64,000 nucleotides of DNA. It comes from Pseudarthrobacter sp. NBSH8 (GTDB lineage Bacteria; Actinomycetota; Actinomycetes; Actinomycetales; Micrococcaceae). The position numbers and the translations under genes are program-made. Location: the NCBI RefSeq assembly GCF_014217545.1, contig NZ_CP043178.1, positions 1,302,001-1,366,000 on the forward strand, read 5' to 3'. Positions within the stretch are counted from its first letter, which is position 1. Each line of letters begins with the position of its first letter. Positions 38,701 through 47,192 of the stretch are shown in pieces. The notes under the pieces are model-generated. The model was not told the origin of the DNA and did no database searches. It worked only from the letters and a program-made list of their open reading frames with translations.

Positions 38701-38715
38701 TAGGATGGCTCTGTG
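38701..38715 (+). promoter_or_regulatory. Leaderless promoter of dnaG
   Basis: TAGGAT (38701-38706), a full TANNNT match, then six bases and the GTG at 38713. No ribosome-binding site. Confidence 0.55.
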
Positions 38716-40644
38716 GCTGGCCTGATCAAACGTGATGACATAGACGAAGTACGCCAGCGCACGGACATCAAGGAAGTGGTTGACGGCTACGTCACGCTCA
38801 AGGGTGCCGGGCTGGGAACGTATAAGGGCCTGTGCCCCTTCCACGACGAACGGTCGCCGTCGTTCACCGTGCGCCCCCAGGTGGGCAGGTACCACTGCTT
38901 CGGGTGCGGTGAAGACGGGGACGTCATCGCCTTCGTGCAGAAACAGGACCACACCTCATTTCATGAGGCCGTGGAAAAACTGGCTGCCCGCATCGGCTAC
39001 GAACTGCGCTACGAAGACGGCGGCACCGGCCCCAACCGCGAGGAAGTGGGCAAGCGGCAGCGCCTGCTCGATGCCCACAAAATCGCCGATGAATTCTTCC
39101 GCGCCCAGCTGTTGACGCCCGGCGCCGCCGAAGGCCGGAACTTCCTGTTCGGCCGCGGTTTTGACCGCGCCGCTTCGGAGCAGTTCGGCGTGGGCTACGC
39201 GCCGCAGGGCTGGGACGCGCTCCTGAAGCACCTCCGCGGCCGCGGCTTCACGGACCAGGAGCTCAAGCTGACGGGGATGTTCTCCGAGGGGAACCGGGGC
39301 ATTTATGACCGGTTCCGCGGCCGGCTCATTTGGCCCATCCGCGACATCGCCGGCGACACCATCGGCTTCGGCGCCCGCAAGCTGTATGAGGACGACCAGG
39401 GCCCCAAATACCTCAACACCCCGGAAACCACGCTCTACAAGAAGTCCCAGGTGCTTTACGGGATAGACCTCGCCAAGCGCAGTATCGCCAAAGACCGCCA
39501 GCTTGTGGTGGTTGAGGGATACACGGACGTGATGGCCTGCCACCTGGCGGGAATCCCGACGGCGGTGGCCACCTGCGGCACGGCGTTCGGCACCGAGCAC
39601 ATCAAGATCGCCCGCCGTCTGCTGTCGGACGACGGCACCGGGGGAGAGGTTATCTTCACCTTTGACGGTGACGCCGCCGGGCAGAAGGCGGCACTGCGCG
39701 CCTTCGAGGAAGACCAGCGCTTTACCGCCCAGACCTACGTGGCCGTGGAGCCCACCGGCGCCGACCCGTGCGACCTGCGCCAAAGCAGGGGCGACGCCGC
39801 CGTGCGGGACCTGATCGCCACGCGCCGGCCGCTGTTCGAGTTTGCCATCAAGGCCACGCTCAGGCGCCACAACCTGGACACCGTGGAGGGCCGGGTGGCC
39901 GCGCTGCGGGAATCGGCTCCGGTGGTGGCCCAGATCCGCGACGCAGCCATCAGGCCCGAGTATGCCCGGGAACTGGCCGGCTGGCTTGGGATCTCGGTTG
40001 AAGATGTCAGCCGGGCTGTTGGTGTTGCCATGAAGCGTGCCGCCGCAGGCGGGCCGGCTGCACCTGGGACGCCCTCAGGAGCCGGTACGGCGGCTCAGCT
40101 GGGGTCCGCCCGGGCGGGCGGGCCCGGCGTGGCTGCCGGTCCGACGTCGGGCGCTGTCCCTTCCTATCAGCGGCCCGACCCACGGGATCCCGTGGCCTCC
40201 ATGGAACGGCAGGCCCTGGAGGTGGCGCTGCAGGAGCCCGCACTCCTGGGCGGCGGCATCTGGGAGCGCTTCTCCGGGGCCCGGTTCATCACGCCCGCCT
40301 TCCTGGCCGTGCACGATGCGATGCGCGCCTCCGGCCCCGAGCTGATCGGCGACCCCGCACGCTGGGTGGGCCAGGTGATGGAGGAAGTCCCGGAACCCCT
40401 GCGGCCGTTGGTGTCCGAACTGTCCGTGGTGCCGCTGCCCGCGAGCACCGCCGAGGGAGTCCAGAAGTACGGCAGAGGCATTCTCACTGCGCTGTTTGAA
40501 CTCCAGATCACGCGTGTGAAGGCGGACAAGATGGGCCAGCTGCAGCGACTCGACCCAGGCTCCGAGCACGACCGGATCCAGCAGCTGCAGCGTGAACTGA
40601 TGATGCTCGAAATGGAACGCCGGGCACTGCGCTCGGACGCCTGA
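38713..40644 (+). CDS. dnaG: DNA primase
   Basis: A 643-residue primase that lays down RNA primers at the replication fork. The CHC2 zinc finger has C41, H44, C62 and C65 (CPFHDE and CFGC). The catalytic domain runs to about 430. The TOPRIM core has the EGYTDVMACHLAGI and FTFDGDAAGQKA motifs with their acidic residues. The region about 440-500 is a low-complexity Gly/Pro/Ala linker before the C-terminal helicase-binding domain (about 500-643). GTG 38713 follows the -10 box by six bases. It is followed by the tRNA-Asn pair. Confidence 0.97.
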   Translation: MAGLIKRDDIDEVRQRTDIKEVVDGYVTLKGAGLGTYKGLCPFHDERSPSFTVRPQVGRYHCFGCGEDGDVIAFVQKQDHTSFHEAVEKLAARIGYELRYEDGGTGPNREEVGKRQRLLDAHKIADEFFRAQLLTPGAAEGRNFLFGRGFDRAASEQFGVGYAPQGWDALLKHLRGRGFTDQELKLTGMFSEGNRGIYDRFRGRLIWPIRDIAGDTIGFGARKLYEDDQGPKYLNTPETTLYKKSQVLYGIDLAKRSIAKDRQLVVVEGYTDVMACHLAGIPTAVATCGTAFGTEHIKIARRLLSDDGTGGEVIFTFDGDAAGQKAALRAFEEDQRFTAQTYVAVEPTGADPCDLRQSRGDAAVRDLIATRRPLFEFAIKATLRRHNLDTVEGRVAALRESAPVVAQIRDAAIRPEYARELAGWLGISVEDVSRAVGVAMKRAAAGGPAAPGTPSGAGTAAQLGSARAGGPGVAAGPTSGAVPSYQRPDPRDPVASMERQALEVALQEPALLGGGIWERFSGARFITPAFLAVHDAMRASGPELIGDPARWVGQVMEEVPEPLRPLVSELSVVPLPASTAEGVQKYGRGILTALFELQITRVKADKMGQLQRLDPGSEHDRIQQLQRELMMLEMERRALRSDA

Positions 40645-40710
40645 AACGCGCCGATTCCACTCCGATTTCGTTTCCCCGCACGGTGTTTGCTAGGCTGGTA
40701 CCCGCTTCAT

Positions 40711-40783
40711 TCCTCCTTAGCTCAATTGGCAGAGCATTCGACTGTTAATCGAAGGGTTGCTGGTTCAAGTCCAGCAGGAGGAG
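40711..40783 (+). tRNA. tRNA-Asn (GTT), copy 1
   Basis: A 73-base cloverleaf with acceptor TCCTCCT/AGGAGGA, anticodon stem TTCGA/TCGAA, anticodon GTT and T-loop TTCAAGT. CCA is not encoded. A TAGGCT -10 lies about 20 bases before it and a rho-independent terminator follows. Copy 2 is identical. Confidence 0.97.
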
Positions 40784-40788
40784 CGCAC

Positions 40789-40825
40789 AATCCCCGTTCC
40801 GGGTCTCCGGAACGGGGATTTTTTT
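40789..40825 (+). terminator. Rho-independent terminator of tRNA-Asn copy 1
   Basis: A 14-bp stem (40789-40802 and 40807-40820) with a GTCT loop, then a run of T. Confidence 0.93.
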
Positions 40826-40908
40826 ATACCCGGGGCGGGTATGCGATGCTGTGCTGCCGCCGATTTCCCATTCCCGGGAAACCTTTGCTAATGTCATACC
40901 TGCTTCAT

Positions 40909-40981
40909 TCCTCCTTAGCTCAATTGGCAGAGCATTCGACTGTTAATCGAAGGGTTGCTGGTTCAAGTCCAGCAGGAGGAG
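40909..40981 (+). tRNA. tRNA-Asn (GTT), copy 2
   Basis: Identical over all 73 bases to copy 1, and the 7 bases before it (GCTTCAT) are also shared. A TAATGT -10 lies upstream. Its own, different terminator follows, so each copy is an independent unit. Confidence 0.97.
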
Positions 40982-40994
40982 CAAACAAACAAAG

Positions 40995-41029
40995 ATCCCC
41001 GTCCTCATCTCTGAGGGCGGGGATTTTTT
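40995..41029 (+). terminator. Rho-independent terminator of tRNA-Asn copy 2
   Basis: A 13-bp stem with one G-T pair (40995-41007 and 41012-41024), a TCTC loop and a T-run. Confidence 0.93.
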
Positions 41030-41032
41030 GCA

Positions 41033-41440
41033 TCAGACAAAGTCCATTTCCACTTGCAGGAAGCACTCCGCTTCGGCAATGGCCGCGCGGAAGGCGTCCT
41101 GCTCGGTTGGGAACTTGCGGGGCTCCCGCGGATGCCACTCATGGGCTGCTGAGTGCACCCGGACGAAGCCGGAGGCCGGCGGTGCGTAGAAGATGCCGAA
41201 CCGCTGCACCGGCCATTCGGGCGACGTCTCCGGGGCCACCAGGAGGGCGGCGCTGAAGGCGGCGTTGAACCACTGCGCGATGGGCCGCCGTCGGTCGTCC
41301 GTGAAGAGTCCGGCGGCATAGAGGGCTGCGGACTGCTCGCCGGTTTGGGCGCACAGCCGGTCCCACCACAAGGGCAAAATGCCTGAGTCGCAACGTTGCC
41401 ATGTGGCCGGGGGCGGCGGGGAGAACTGCCAACTGGGCAC
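41033..41440 (-). CDS. Hypothetical protein, Trp-rich
   Basis: A 135-residue protein starting with GTG 41440 and ending just before the terminator of tRNA-Asn copy 2. Codons are strongly G/C at the third position, so it is probably real. No signal peptide or membrane helix is seen. Notable residues are several Trp (SWQF, ATWQRC, PLWWDRL, AQWFNAA) and the segment AAIAEAECFLQVEMDF at the end. It recalls small host proteins that read as partner or immunity-like folds, but I recognise no family. The ribosome-binding site is weak. It reads convergently toward the tRNA pair. Confidence 0.65.
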   Translation of the reverse strand: MPSWQFSPPPPATWQRCDSGILPLWWDRLCAQTGEQSAALYAAGLFTDDRRRPIAQWFNAAFSAALLVAPETSPEWPVQRFGIFYAPPASGFVRVHSAAHEWHPREPRKFPTEQDAFRAAIAEAECFLQVEMDFV

Positions 41441-41545
41441 GGATCTATTTTATCGTGGGAAAGCACCCCAGCGGCAGGGGTTGGCCCCCTCCTCGGTGAC
41501 CCGCGATTTGGCGCCCGGTCACAACGGCTCTCCAGACCCCCACAA

Positions 41546-41734
41546 CTACGGGCGGTTCCAGGGGCCCGGGTTAACCCGGTACAGCAGGGCAGCACCGGCC
41601 AGCGCGCCCAGGATTATGCCTATGGCGCCACTGCCGAACACGCGCCCAAGGAAGTAACCGGCCACGCCGCCCAGCACTGCCCCGAGGAACAGTCCCCGGG
41701 GGTTGCGGTGCGGCTTGCGTGGCATGCGTTTCAT
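41546..41734 (-). CDS. Small Gly-zipper membrane protein
   Basis: A 62-residue protein with a basic N-terminus and two membrane helices of Gly-rich zipper type: GLFLGAVLGGVAGYFLGRV, then a hinge, GAIGIILGALAGAALL. G/C-rich third positions support coding. ATG 41734 and ATG 41725 are both possible, and neither has a good ribosome-binding site. It follows the MFS gene by 15 bases on the same strand and may be translated from that transcript. Glycine-zipper pairs form oligomers in membranes; the function is unknown. Confidence 0.6.
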   Translation of the reverse strand: MKRMPRKPHRNPRGLFLGAVLGGVAGYFLGRVFGSGAIGIILGALAGAALLYRVNPGPWNRP

Positions 41735-41749
41735 CAGTGATCGACCGGT

Positions 41750-42973
41750 TCAGTGGATCGAGGGCACGGTGCGCGGCCTGACGATCAGCCAGAGGCCCGC
41801 TATCGCCATCAGTATGCAGGCGGCCTGCACGGCGCCCATGGGGGTGGAGCTGGTGATGCCCAGCCACCCCACCACCGGTGACACCAGGCCGGCCATCAGG
41901 AACGTCGCGGCACCCAGGAGGGACGCAGCCGTCCCGGCCTGTGCGCCGTGGCTGCTCAAAGCCAGCACCTGGACACAGGGGAACGTAAAGCCAGTGCCCA
42001 TAATGTAGAACCAGAGCGGAACCATCGCGCCCCAAAGTCCCAGGCCGGCCTGGTCAAAGACCACAATCAGCAGGGCCATGAGGAACATCCAGGCTGTGGA
42101 ACAGGCAAGGATCCACTGCGGGGGAACAATACGGATGAGCCTGGAGCTGATCTGGACGCCAGCCACAATGCCCAGGGAATTGATGCCGAACAACAGACCG
42201 TATTCCTGCGGCGAGAACCCGTAGATGTCCTGGAAGAGGAACGGCGACGCGGACAGGTAGGTAAAGAGGCCGGCGAAGTTCATGCCTCCCACCACCAAGA
42301 GGCCCACGAAGATCCGGTCCGTGAAAAGAACCTTGTACCGCTGGCTGGCGGTCATGCCGGTCAGCCCGCGCTTTTCCGGTGGCAATGTTTCGCGGACCAG
42401 GACGAGCGCGGCGATGATCACCAGCGTGCCGTAACCGGCCAGGAACACGAAGATTCCCGGCCACGGCATCACCAGGAGCAGCTGCGATCCGATCACCGGG
42501 GCCAGAATCGGAGCCAGTCCGTTCACCAGGGCCATGCGCGAGAACATCCGGACCATGGCATAGCCGGAGAACAGGTCCCGCACCATTGCCATGGCCACCA
42601 CTCCGCCACCCGCAGCCCCCACTCCCATGAGGACACGGAAGAAGCCCAAGGTGGAGATGTCGGTGGACAGGGCTGCTCCCACGGAGGAGGCGATATGCAG
42701 GGCCGTGGCCAGGATCAGCGGGAGCCGGCGGCCGAACTTGTCGCTGAACGGGCCTACCACCAGCTGGCCGAGGGCAAAGCCCACGGTAGTGCCGGCCAAG
42801 GTCAGCTGGACCTGGGCCTCGGTGACCCCCAGGCTCGCTTCCAGTGCCGGGAACGCAGGCAGGTACAGGTCGATGGTGAAAGGGCCCAGCGCGGTGAGTG
42901 CACCGAGGAGGAGGATGTACAGCAGTTTCCGGCGTCGGGTCAGCGAATCGCCCGGATTCGAGTGGGTGGTCAC
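41750..42973 (-). CDS. Bcr/CflA-type MFS multidrug efflux pump
   Basis: A 407-residue, twelve-helix MFS transporter. The first helix (LLYILLLGALTALGPFTIDLYLPAFP) with its conserved DxYLP motif, loop 2-3 motif GPFSDKFGRRLP, and motif C in helix 5 mark the Bcr/CflA group of proton-driven exporters (bicyclomycin, chloramphenicol, sulfathiazole). The frame is open upstream, but GTG 42973 starts the family N-terminus. The ribosome-binding site AGGA is rather far. ATG 43003 is the alternative. The divergent neighbour is the holin-like protein. The substrate is unproven. Confidence 0.9.
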   Translation of the reverse strand: MTTHSNPGDSLTRRRKLLYILLLGALTALGPFTIDLYLPAFPALEASLGVTEAQVQLTLAGTTVGFALGQLVVGPFSDKFGRRLPLILATALHIASSVGAALSTDISTLGFFRVLMGVGAAGGGVVAMAMVRDLFSGYAMVRMFSRMALVNGLAPILAPVIGSQLLLVMPWPGIFVFLAGYGTLVIIAALVLVRETLPPEKRGLTGMTASQRYKVLFTDRIFVGLLVVGGMNFAGLFTYLSASPFLFQDIYGFSPQEYGLLFGINSLGIVAGVQISSRLIRIVPPQWILACSTAWMFLMALLIVVFDQAGLGLWGAMVPLWFYIMGTGFTFPCVQVLALSSHGAQAGTAASLLGAATFLMAGLVSPVVGWLGITSSTPMGAVQAACILMAIAGLWLIVRPRTVPSIH

Positions 42974-43162
42974 GGAGATCAATCCTAGGCCCGGAAGTTC
43001 CATCTTTCCGGGGTTGCGGGCGCGCCGTGGGGCCAACCAGGAAGTTTGCCCCGGACCGGAATGATAGTTTTGGGGGCGGGACCGTGCTGCCGCGGGCTCC
43101 CACAGCACACGGATGCCGAATCGACCAGGCAGCAGACTACGCAACAAGTTAGGCGGGAACCG

Positions 43163-44017
43163 ATGAGCGGACGTCACACCGGGCGCACCAGCCAGGGATT
43201 GCGGATCACCGCGCTGCCCAGGACGCTGAAACTACTCTTTCGCCTGGCCCCTCGCCAACTCAACGATGAAATCGCCTTCGCCAAGATCGAGCTCAAGCGC
43301 AAGGGCATCCAGGTCGGCGTCGCCGCCGCCTTCCTTGCCGTCGCGCTTATTTTTGTGGCGTTTCTTATGGTGGGCCTCATCGTAGCCGCCATAATGGGCC
43401 TGGCCACCATCATGCCGGCGTGGCTGGCCGCGCTGCTCGTCTGCGCCCTGTTCCTGGTCATCGCCCTCATCAGTGCACTGATCGGCCTCCGCAAATTCAA
43501 GCAGGCCATGCCCCTGGTCCCTGCCGAAACCATCCGCGGGATCAAACACGATCTCGGCATCGCCAAGGAAGGCTCGGGCTTCAACGCCGAACTGCTCGAT
43601 CCCGCCAGCCCGGAGGCCAAGGCCGCGAAGGCTGCCAAGGACGAAGCAGCCGCGAAGGCCAAGGCCGAGAAGGAAGCCAAGGCCGAGGCGCATAAGACGG
43701 AGTTCCCGCACGCGTCCGAGCCCGAGCTTCACCGCCGCCTCGAACAGCGCCGGCGGCACTTGGCACAGGTCCGCGACGAGCTGGATACCGAGCTCGACAT
43801 CAAGCCGCAGGCCATGTTCGTACTGGGCGCTGCCAGGGAGAAACTGGGGGAGGGCAAGGCCGCCGTTGAACACGGCGCGGCCGCGGCCAGCCAGAAGTTC
43901 GCTGCCTTCTCCGGCTCCCGGGACGGCGCCGGCGTGCGCTGGAAGCCGCTTGCCGCCCTTGCGGCCTCCGCGACGATCTTTGCGGTGCTCCTGCGCAGGC
44001 TGCTCCGGAACCCCTGA
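43163..44017 (+). CDS. Phage-holin-like / DUF3618-type membrane protein
   Basis: A 284-residue protein from ATG 43163, which follows an AGGCGGG site. The N-terminal half (about 1-110) is an actinobacterial holin-superfamily-III-like domain (PF07332 type): a leader that ends LNDEIAFAKIELKRKGI, then two strong membrane helices (about 49-75 and 82-105). It continues with a Lys/Ala/Glu-rich coiled segment (about 145-175), then ELHRRLEQRRRHLAQVRDELDTEL, the DUF3618 motif, and a final membrane helix. Despite the name it is likely a housekeeping envelope protein, since no phage genes are near. Function not known. Confidence 0.8.
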   Translation: MSGRHTGRTSQGLRITALPRTLKLLFRLAPRQLNDEIAFAKIELKRKGIQVGVAAAFLAVALIFVAFLMVGLIVAAIMGLATIMPAWLAALLVCALFLVIALISALIGLRKFKQAMPLVPAETIRGIKHDLGIAKEGSGFNAELLDPASPEAKAAKAAKDEAAAKAKAEKEAKAEAHKTEFPHASEPELHRRLEQRRRHLAQVRDELDTELDIKPQAMFVLGAAREKLGEGKAAVEHGAAAASQKFAAFSGSRDGAGVRWKPLAALAASATIFAVLLRRLLRNP

Positions 44018-44056
44018 CAACACACATCACACTGGGCACTATGGAAGGGGGGCGGA

Positions 44057-44680
44057 GTGAGGTTCATTGGCGCTGGCGCGCGACCCGGCCGCCCCCAAAC
44101 TGACCACGACCGCGTTTTCACCCTCCCCAACGCCCTGACGGTGCTGCGCTTTATGGGCGTGCCGCTTTTTGTCTGGCTGGTCCTGGCCCAGAAGGAATAT
44201 GGGGCCGCCGTGGTGGTTCTGGTGGTCATGGCGGGAACCGACTGGATTGACGGGTATGTGGCCCGCCGCTTCGACCAGGCGTCCAAGCTCGGCCGGGTCA
44301 TGGACCCGCTGGCGGACCGGCTTGCCCTGATCGCGGTGGCGGTCACCCTGGTGATTGCCGGCGTCGTCCATTGGCTGTATCTGGCCGCACTCCTGGTGCC
44401 GGACGCCGTGCTCCTGGTGCTGACCCTCTCCTACTTCGGCGGCCATCCGGACCTGCCGGTGAGCCGTGTAGGCAAGGTTCGCACCGGATTCCTGCTTCTG
44501 GGCACACCGCTGCTGGTCCTGTCGCGTTTGGACACCCCGATTGCCGGGCCGCTGTACGTTGCCGCTTGGATCGTGCTGGGACTCGGGCTTGCCGGCCACT
44601 GGATTGCCGCCTACAACTATTTCTGGGCGATTCTGCGCAAGGGCCGTCAGCAGTCCCATCACGACGGCGGCACCGGCTGA
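44057..44680 (+). CDS. CDP-alcohol phosphatidyltransferase
   Basis: A 207-residue membrane enzyme that joins a phosphatidyl group from CDP-diacylglycerol to an alcohol. The full CDP-OH-P signature D-x2-DG-x2-AR-x8-G-x3-D-x3-D is present in DWIDGYVARRFD and then GRVMDPLADR (about residues 76-102). Six helices fit. The acceptor could be glycerol phosphate (PgsA) or another alcohol; PgsA is likeliest by length. It starts with GTG, GGAG being close upstream, and its stop overlaps the next start by one base. Confidence 0.9.
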   Translation: MRFIGAGARPGRPQTDHDRVFTLPNALTVLRFMGVPLFVWLVLAQKEYGAAVVVLVVMAGTDWIDGYVARRFDQASKLGRVMDPLADRLALIAVAVTLVIAGVVHWLYLAALLVPDAVLLVLTLSYFGGHPDLPVSRVGKVRTGFLLLGTPLLVLSRLDTPIAGPLYVAAWIVLGLGLAGHWIAAYNYFWAILRKGRQQSHHDGGTG

Positions 44681-45588
44681 TGGTGTGGGTGGCCGTTCTG
44701 CTGGCGGTGCTTGGGGCATTCTGCCTGGCCTTCGGAGCGCAGAAGCAGGGGAGTGCAGTCAAAGCCGACACCGGCGGGCTGGCGCTGAGTTCTAACGGCT
44801 TCCTCCGTCTGCTCCGCAATCCGCGGTGGGTGCTGGGACTTCTCCTGCTGTGCGTCGGGATGGGAATGAACGCGGTGGCATTGGTCTCCGCGCCGCTGAC
44901 GGTGGTACAGCCGATCGGCGCCATTGCGCTGGTCATTACCACGGTGGTGAACGCCCGGGACCAGGACATCACCATCAACCGGGCCACCATGGTGTCCATC
45001 GCGGCCTGCGTGACCGGCTCCGCATTCTTTGTCCTCCTCGCCGTCAACGTGACGCAGGAGAACCACCACGTGAACCAGGAGGACGAGCTCACCATCGTGT
45101 TGCTGCTGGCACTGGCCGTCGGCGTGTTCGGCACCCTCGCGGTCATGTTCCGGCACCGGATGGGCGCGTTTGTTTACATCCTCGGCGCCGGCGTGCTGTT
45201 CGGCTTCGTCGCGGTCCTGACACGTATCATCGGCAAACACCTGCTGGATCCGAACGGGCTGGCACTGCTCAATGTCCAGTGGTATTCGGTGGTGGCCATC
45301 GCTGCGGCCGGCGGCCTGGGTTCGTGGTTTGTGCAGAGCGCCTACTCGGGCGGCCCGCCGGACCTTGTCATCGCCGGGCTGACTGTCATCGACCCGATCG
45401 TTGGCATCGCCATCGGCATCGTGATCCTGGGTGAGCTGCGCCCGGACGTCCACGCCGTGATGGCGATTGCCATGGCTACGGCTGCTTCGCTTGCTATCGT
45501 GGGGGTGATCGCCCTTTCCAGGCACCATCCCGAGGTCGCCAAGCGCAGGAAAGATGCGCGGAAGGCGGCGGGCAGGGCGTCCCACTAG
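44680..45588 (+). CDS. DMT-superfamily permease
   Basis: A 302-residue protein with nine or ten membrane helices. It starts with MVWVAVLLAVLGAFCLAFGAQKQG and has the segment GMNAVALVSAPLTVVQPIGA, similar to the EamA/NIPA-like half of the drug/metabolite superfamily, with the C-terminal IGIAIGIVILGELRPD motif. The substrate is unknown; Mg2+ or small metabolites are possible by analogy. ATG 44680 overlaps the CDP-alcohol transferase stop, so the two genes are coupled. The far C-terminus is a basic tail. Confidence 0.87.
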   Translation: MVWVAVLLAVLGAFCLAFGAQKQGSAVKADTGGLALSSNGFLRLLRNPRWVLGLLLLCVGMGMNAVALVSAPLTVVQPIGAIALVITTVVNARDQDITINRATMVSIAACVTGSAFFVLLAVNVTQENHHVNQEDELTIVLLLALAVGVFGTLAVMFRHRMGAFVYILGAGVLFGFVAVLTRIIGKHLLDPNGLALLNVQWYSVVAIAAAGGLGSWFVQSAYSGGPPDLVIAGLTVIDPIVGIAIGIVILGELRPDVHAVMAIAMATAASLAIVGVIALSRHHPEVAKRRKDARKAAGRASH

Positions 45589-45717
45589 CCTGTTTACCCG
45601 ACTAGCCCACTTCATGACCAGCCGATTTTCACTAATAGGCCCCGCGCTACCTTGCCGGCGGCCCACCGGTGCAGCCAGCGACAGCTGCCCGCACCGTGAC
45701 CTTCAGGAGCTCTCCAC

Positions 45718-46914
45718 GTGACAACGCCCTCTGACCAGCGACCCTTGACCGTACTGATTGCCGCGGATACCTATCCGCCCCACATCAACGGGGCCGCCCA
45801 GTTCAGCTACCGGCTCGCGAAGGGTATGACGGGCCGAGGCCACAATGTGCATGTGCTCGCCTGCCGCGCGGACAACGGCGCGAGCTTCACCGAGTTCCGC
45901 TCCGAGGCGACCGTGCACCGGCTCCGCTCGCACGGGGTCTTCACCCACGAATACTTCCGCATCTGTTTCCCTTGGGAAATCAAGAAGGAGATCGGCCTCC
46001 TTTTCGATCGGATCCAGCCCGATGTAGTGCATATCCAGAGCCACTACATGATCGGGGAGCACGTCCTCTATGAAGCGGCGAAGCGGGGCATCAGAATTGT
46101 GGCCACCAATCACTTCATGCCGGAGAACCTCAACCCGTTCCTGCCGTTCCCGCAGTGGTTCAAGGACATCATCGGCAAGATCTCCTGGAAGGACATGGGC
46201 AAGGTCATGGGCCAGGCCGACGTCGTCACCACGCCCACACCCCTGGCCGCCAAGGCCATGCACCAGCACGCTTTCCTGCACAAGGTACTGCCACTCTCCA
46301 ACGGCATCGACTCCGCAGCCTACGAGCTGCAGCCAGGTGAAGTTATCGAACCGCACGCCCATCCCACAGTGGTCTTTGTGGGGCGCCTGGCCGAGGAAAA
46401 GCACGTGGACGTGCTGATCAATGCCGTGTCCAAAACGCCCGCGGATCTCAACGTCTGCCTGGAGATTGTGGGCGGCGGCGAAGTCCGTTCGGCTCTTGAA
46501 TCGCAGGCGGAACGTCTCGGAATGGGGGAGCGGGTGAAGTTCCTGGGACTGGCCAGCGATGACGACCTCCGTGAGGCCTACATCAGGGCAGACCTGTTCT
46601 GCATGCCGGGGACCGCTGAGCTTCAGTCCCTGGTGACCCTTGAAGCTATGTCTGCCTCCACTCCCGTCCTGCTCGCGGATGCCATGGCACTGCCGCACCT
46701 GGTGCGCGATGGCGAGAATGGCTATCTTTTCACGCCCAACGACAGCGACGACCTCGCAGCCAAGATCACGAAGATCCTCCAGTTGCCGGCCGACGAACGG
46801 GCGGCAATGGGCCAGGCCAGCCGGCGGATGGTTGAACCGCATAGTATCGAGGGAACGCTGCAGACCTTCGAGGACCTCTACCGGGGTGCAAGCTACGACG
46901 ACAAAGCAGTCTGA
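45718..46914 (+). CDS. GT4-family glycosyltransferase
   Basis: A 398-residue GT-B glycosyltransferase. The N-terminal domain begins TVLIAADTYPPHINGAAQFS, the pattern that holds the donor-loop glycines, and continues HIQSHYMIGEHVLYEAAKRG. The C-terminal domain has the donor-binding VVFVGRLAEEKHVDVLI and the E-x7-E pair ELQSLVTLE, followed by SASTPVLLADAMALPHLV. It resembles the mannosyltransferases that build phosphatidylinositol mannosides or lipoglycans. Substrates are inferred only. GTG 45718 has AGGAG upstream. It precedes the CAU tRNA. Confidence 0.9.
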   Translation: MTTPSDQRPLTVLIAADTYPPHINGAAQFSYRLAKGMTGRGHNVHVLACRADNGASFTEFRSEATVHRLRSHGVFTHEYFRICFPWEIKKEIGLLFDRIQPDVVHIQSHYMIGEHVLYEAAKRGIRIVATNHFMPENLNPFLPFPQWFKDIIGKISWKDMGKVMGQADVVTTPTPLAAKAMHQHAFLHKVLPLSNGIDSAAYELQPGEVIEPHAHPTVVFVGRLAEEKHVDVLINAVSKTPADLNVCLEIVGGGEVRSALESQAERLGMGERVKFLGLASDDDLREAYIRADLFCMPGTAELQSLVTLEAMSASTPVLLADAMALPHLVRDGENGYLFTPNDSDDLAAKITKILQLPADERAAMGQASRRMVEPHSIEGTLQTFEDLYRGASYDDKAV

Positions 46915-47055
46915 CTGCGATCTGGCAACTGCTCGCTCCAGCCTGGCCGTGGCCCGGCGTCATGGCTGCGTGGTCTTCATGCCCGCCACTTTTTGCTAGA
47001 GTGTTTTTGCCCTGCTGAAGCTGAAGTCCTCCACGGACCACGCTGGGAAGGGCGG

Positions 47056-47129
47056 GGGGCTATAGCTCAGCTGGTTAGAGCGCGGGACTCATAATCCTAA
47101 GGTCCTCGGTTCAAGTCCGAGTAGCCCTA
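47056..47129 (+). tRNA. tRNA with CAU anticodon (tRNA-Met or tRNA-Ile2)
   Basis: A 74-base cloverleaf with acceptor GGGGCTA/TAGCCCT (one G-T pair), D-stem GCTC/GAGC, anticodon loop CTCATAA and T-loop TTCAAGT. CCA is not encoded. The CAU anticodon fits elongator Met, or Ile2 if the C is modified to lysidine. The GGTC variable loop and ATAGCTCAG start favour Ile2. The anticodon stem has an unusual C:A pair at its top. Confidence 0.9.
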
Positions 47130-47137
47130 CTGTGTGT

Positions 47138-47171
47138 GCCCTCCGGTCTGCGTTCACGCAAACCGGAGGGC
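47138..47171 (+). terminator. Hairpin after the CAU tRNA
   Basis: A 10-bp outer stem GCCCTCCGGT/ACCGGAGGGC plus a TGCG/CGCA inner stem (47138-47171) with a TTCA loop. No T-run. Confidence 0.7.
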
Positions 47172-47192
47172 ATACGTGTCTCAGACGGATGC

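Noticed and set aside
40687..41256. Open frame running through both tRNA-Asn genes
   Set aside because: The repeated peptide is just the translated tRNA duplicate.
41948..42988. Open frame antisense to the MFS pump
   Set aside because: No domain; Gly/Gln/His/Arg-rich composition typical of shadow frames.
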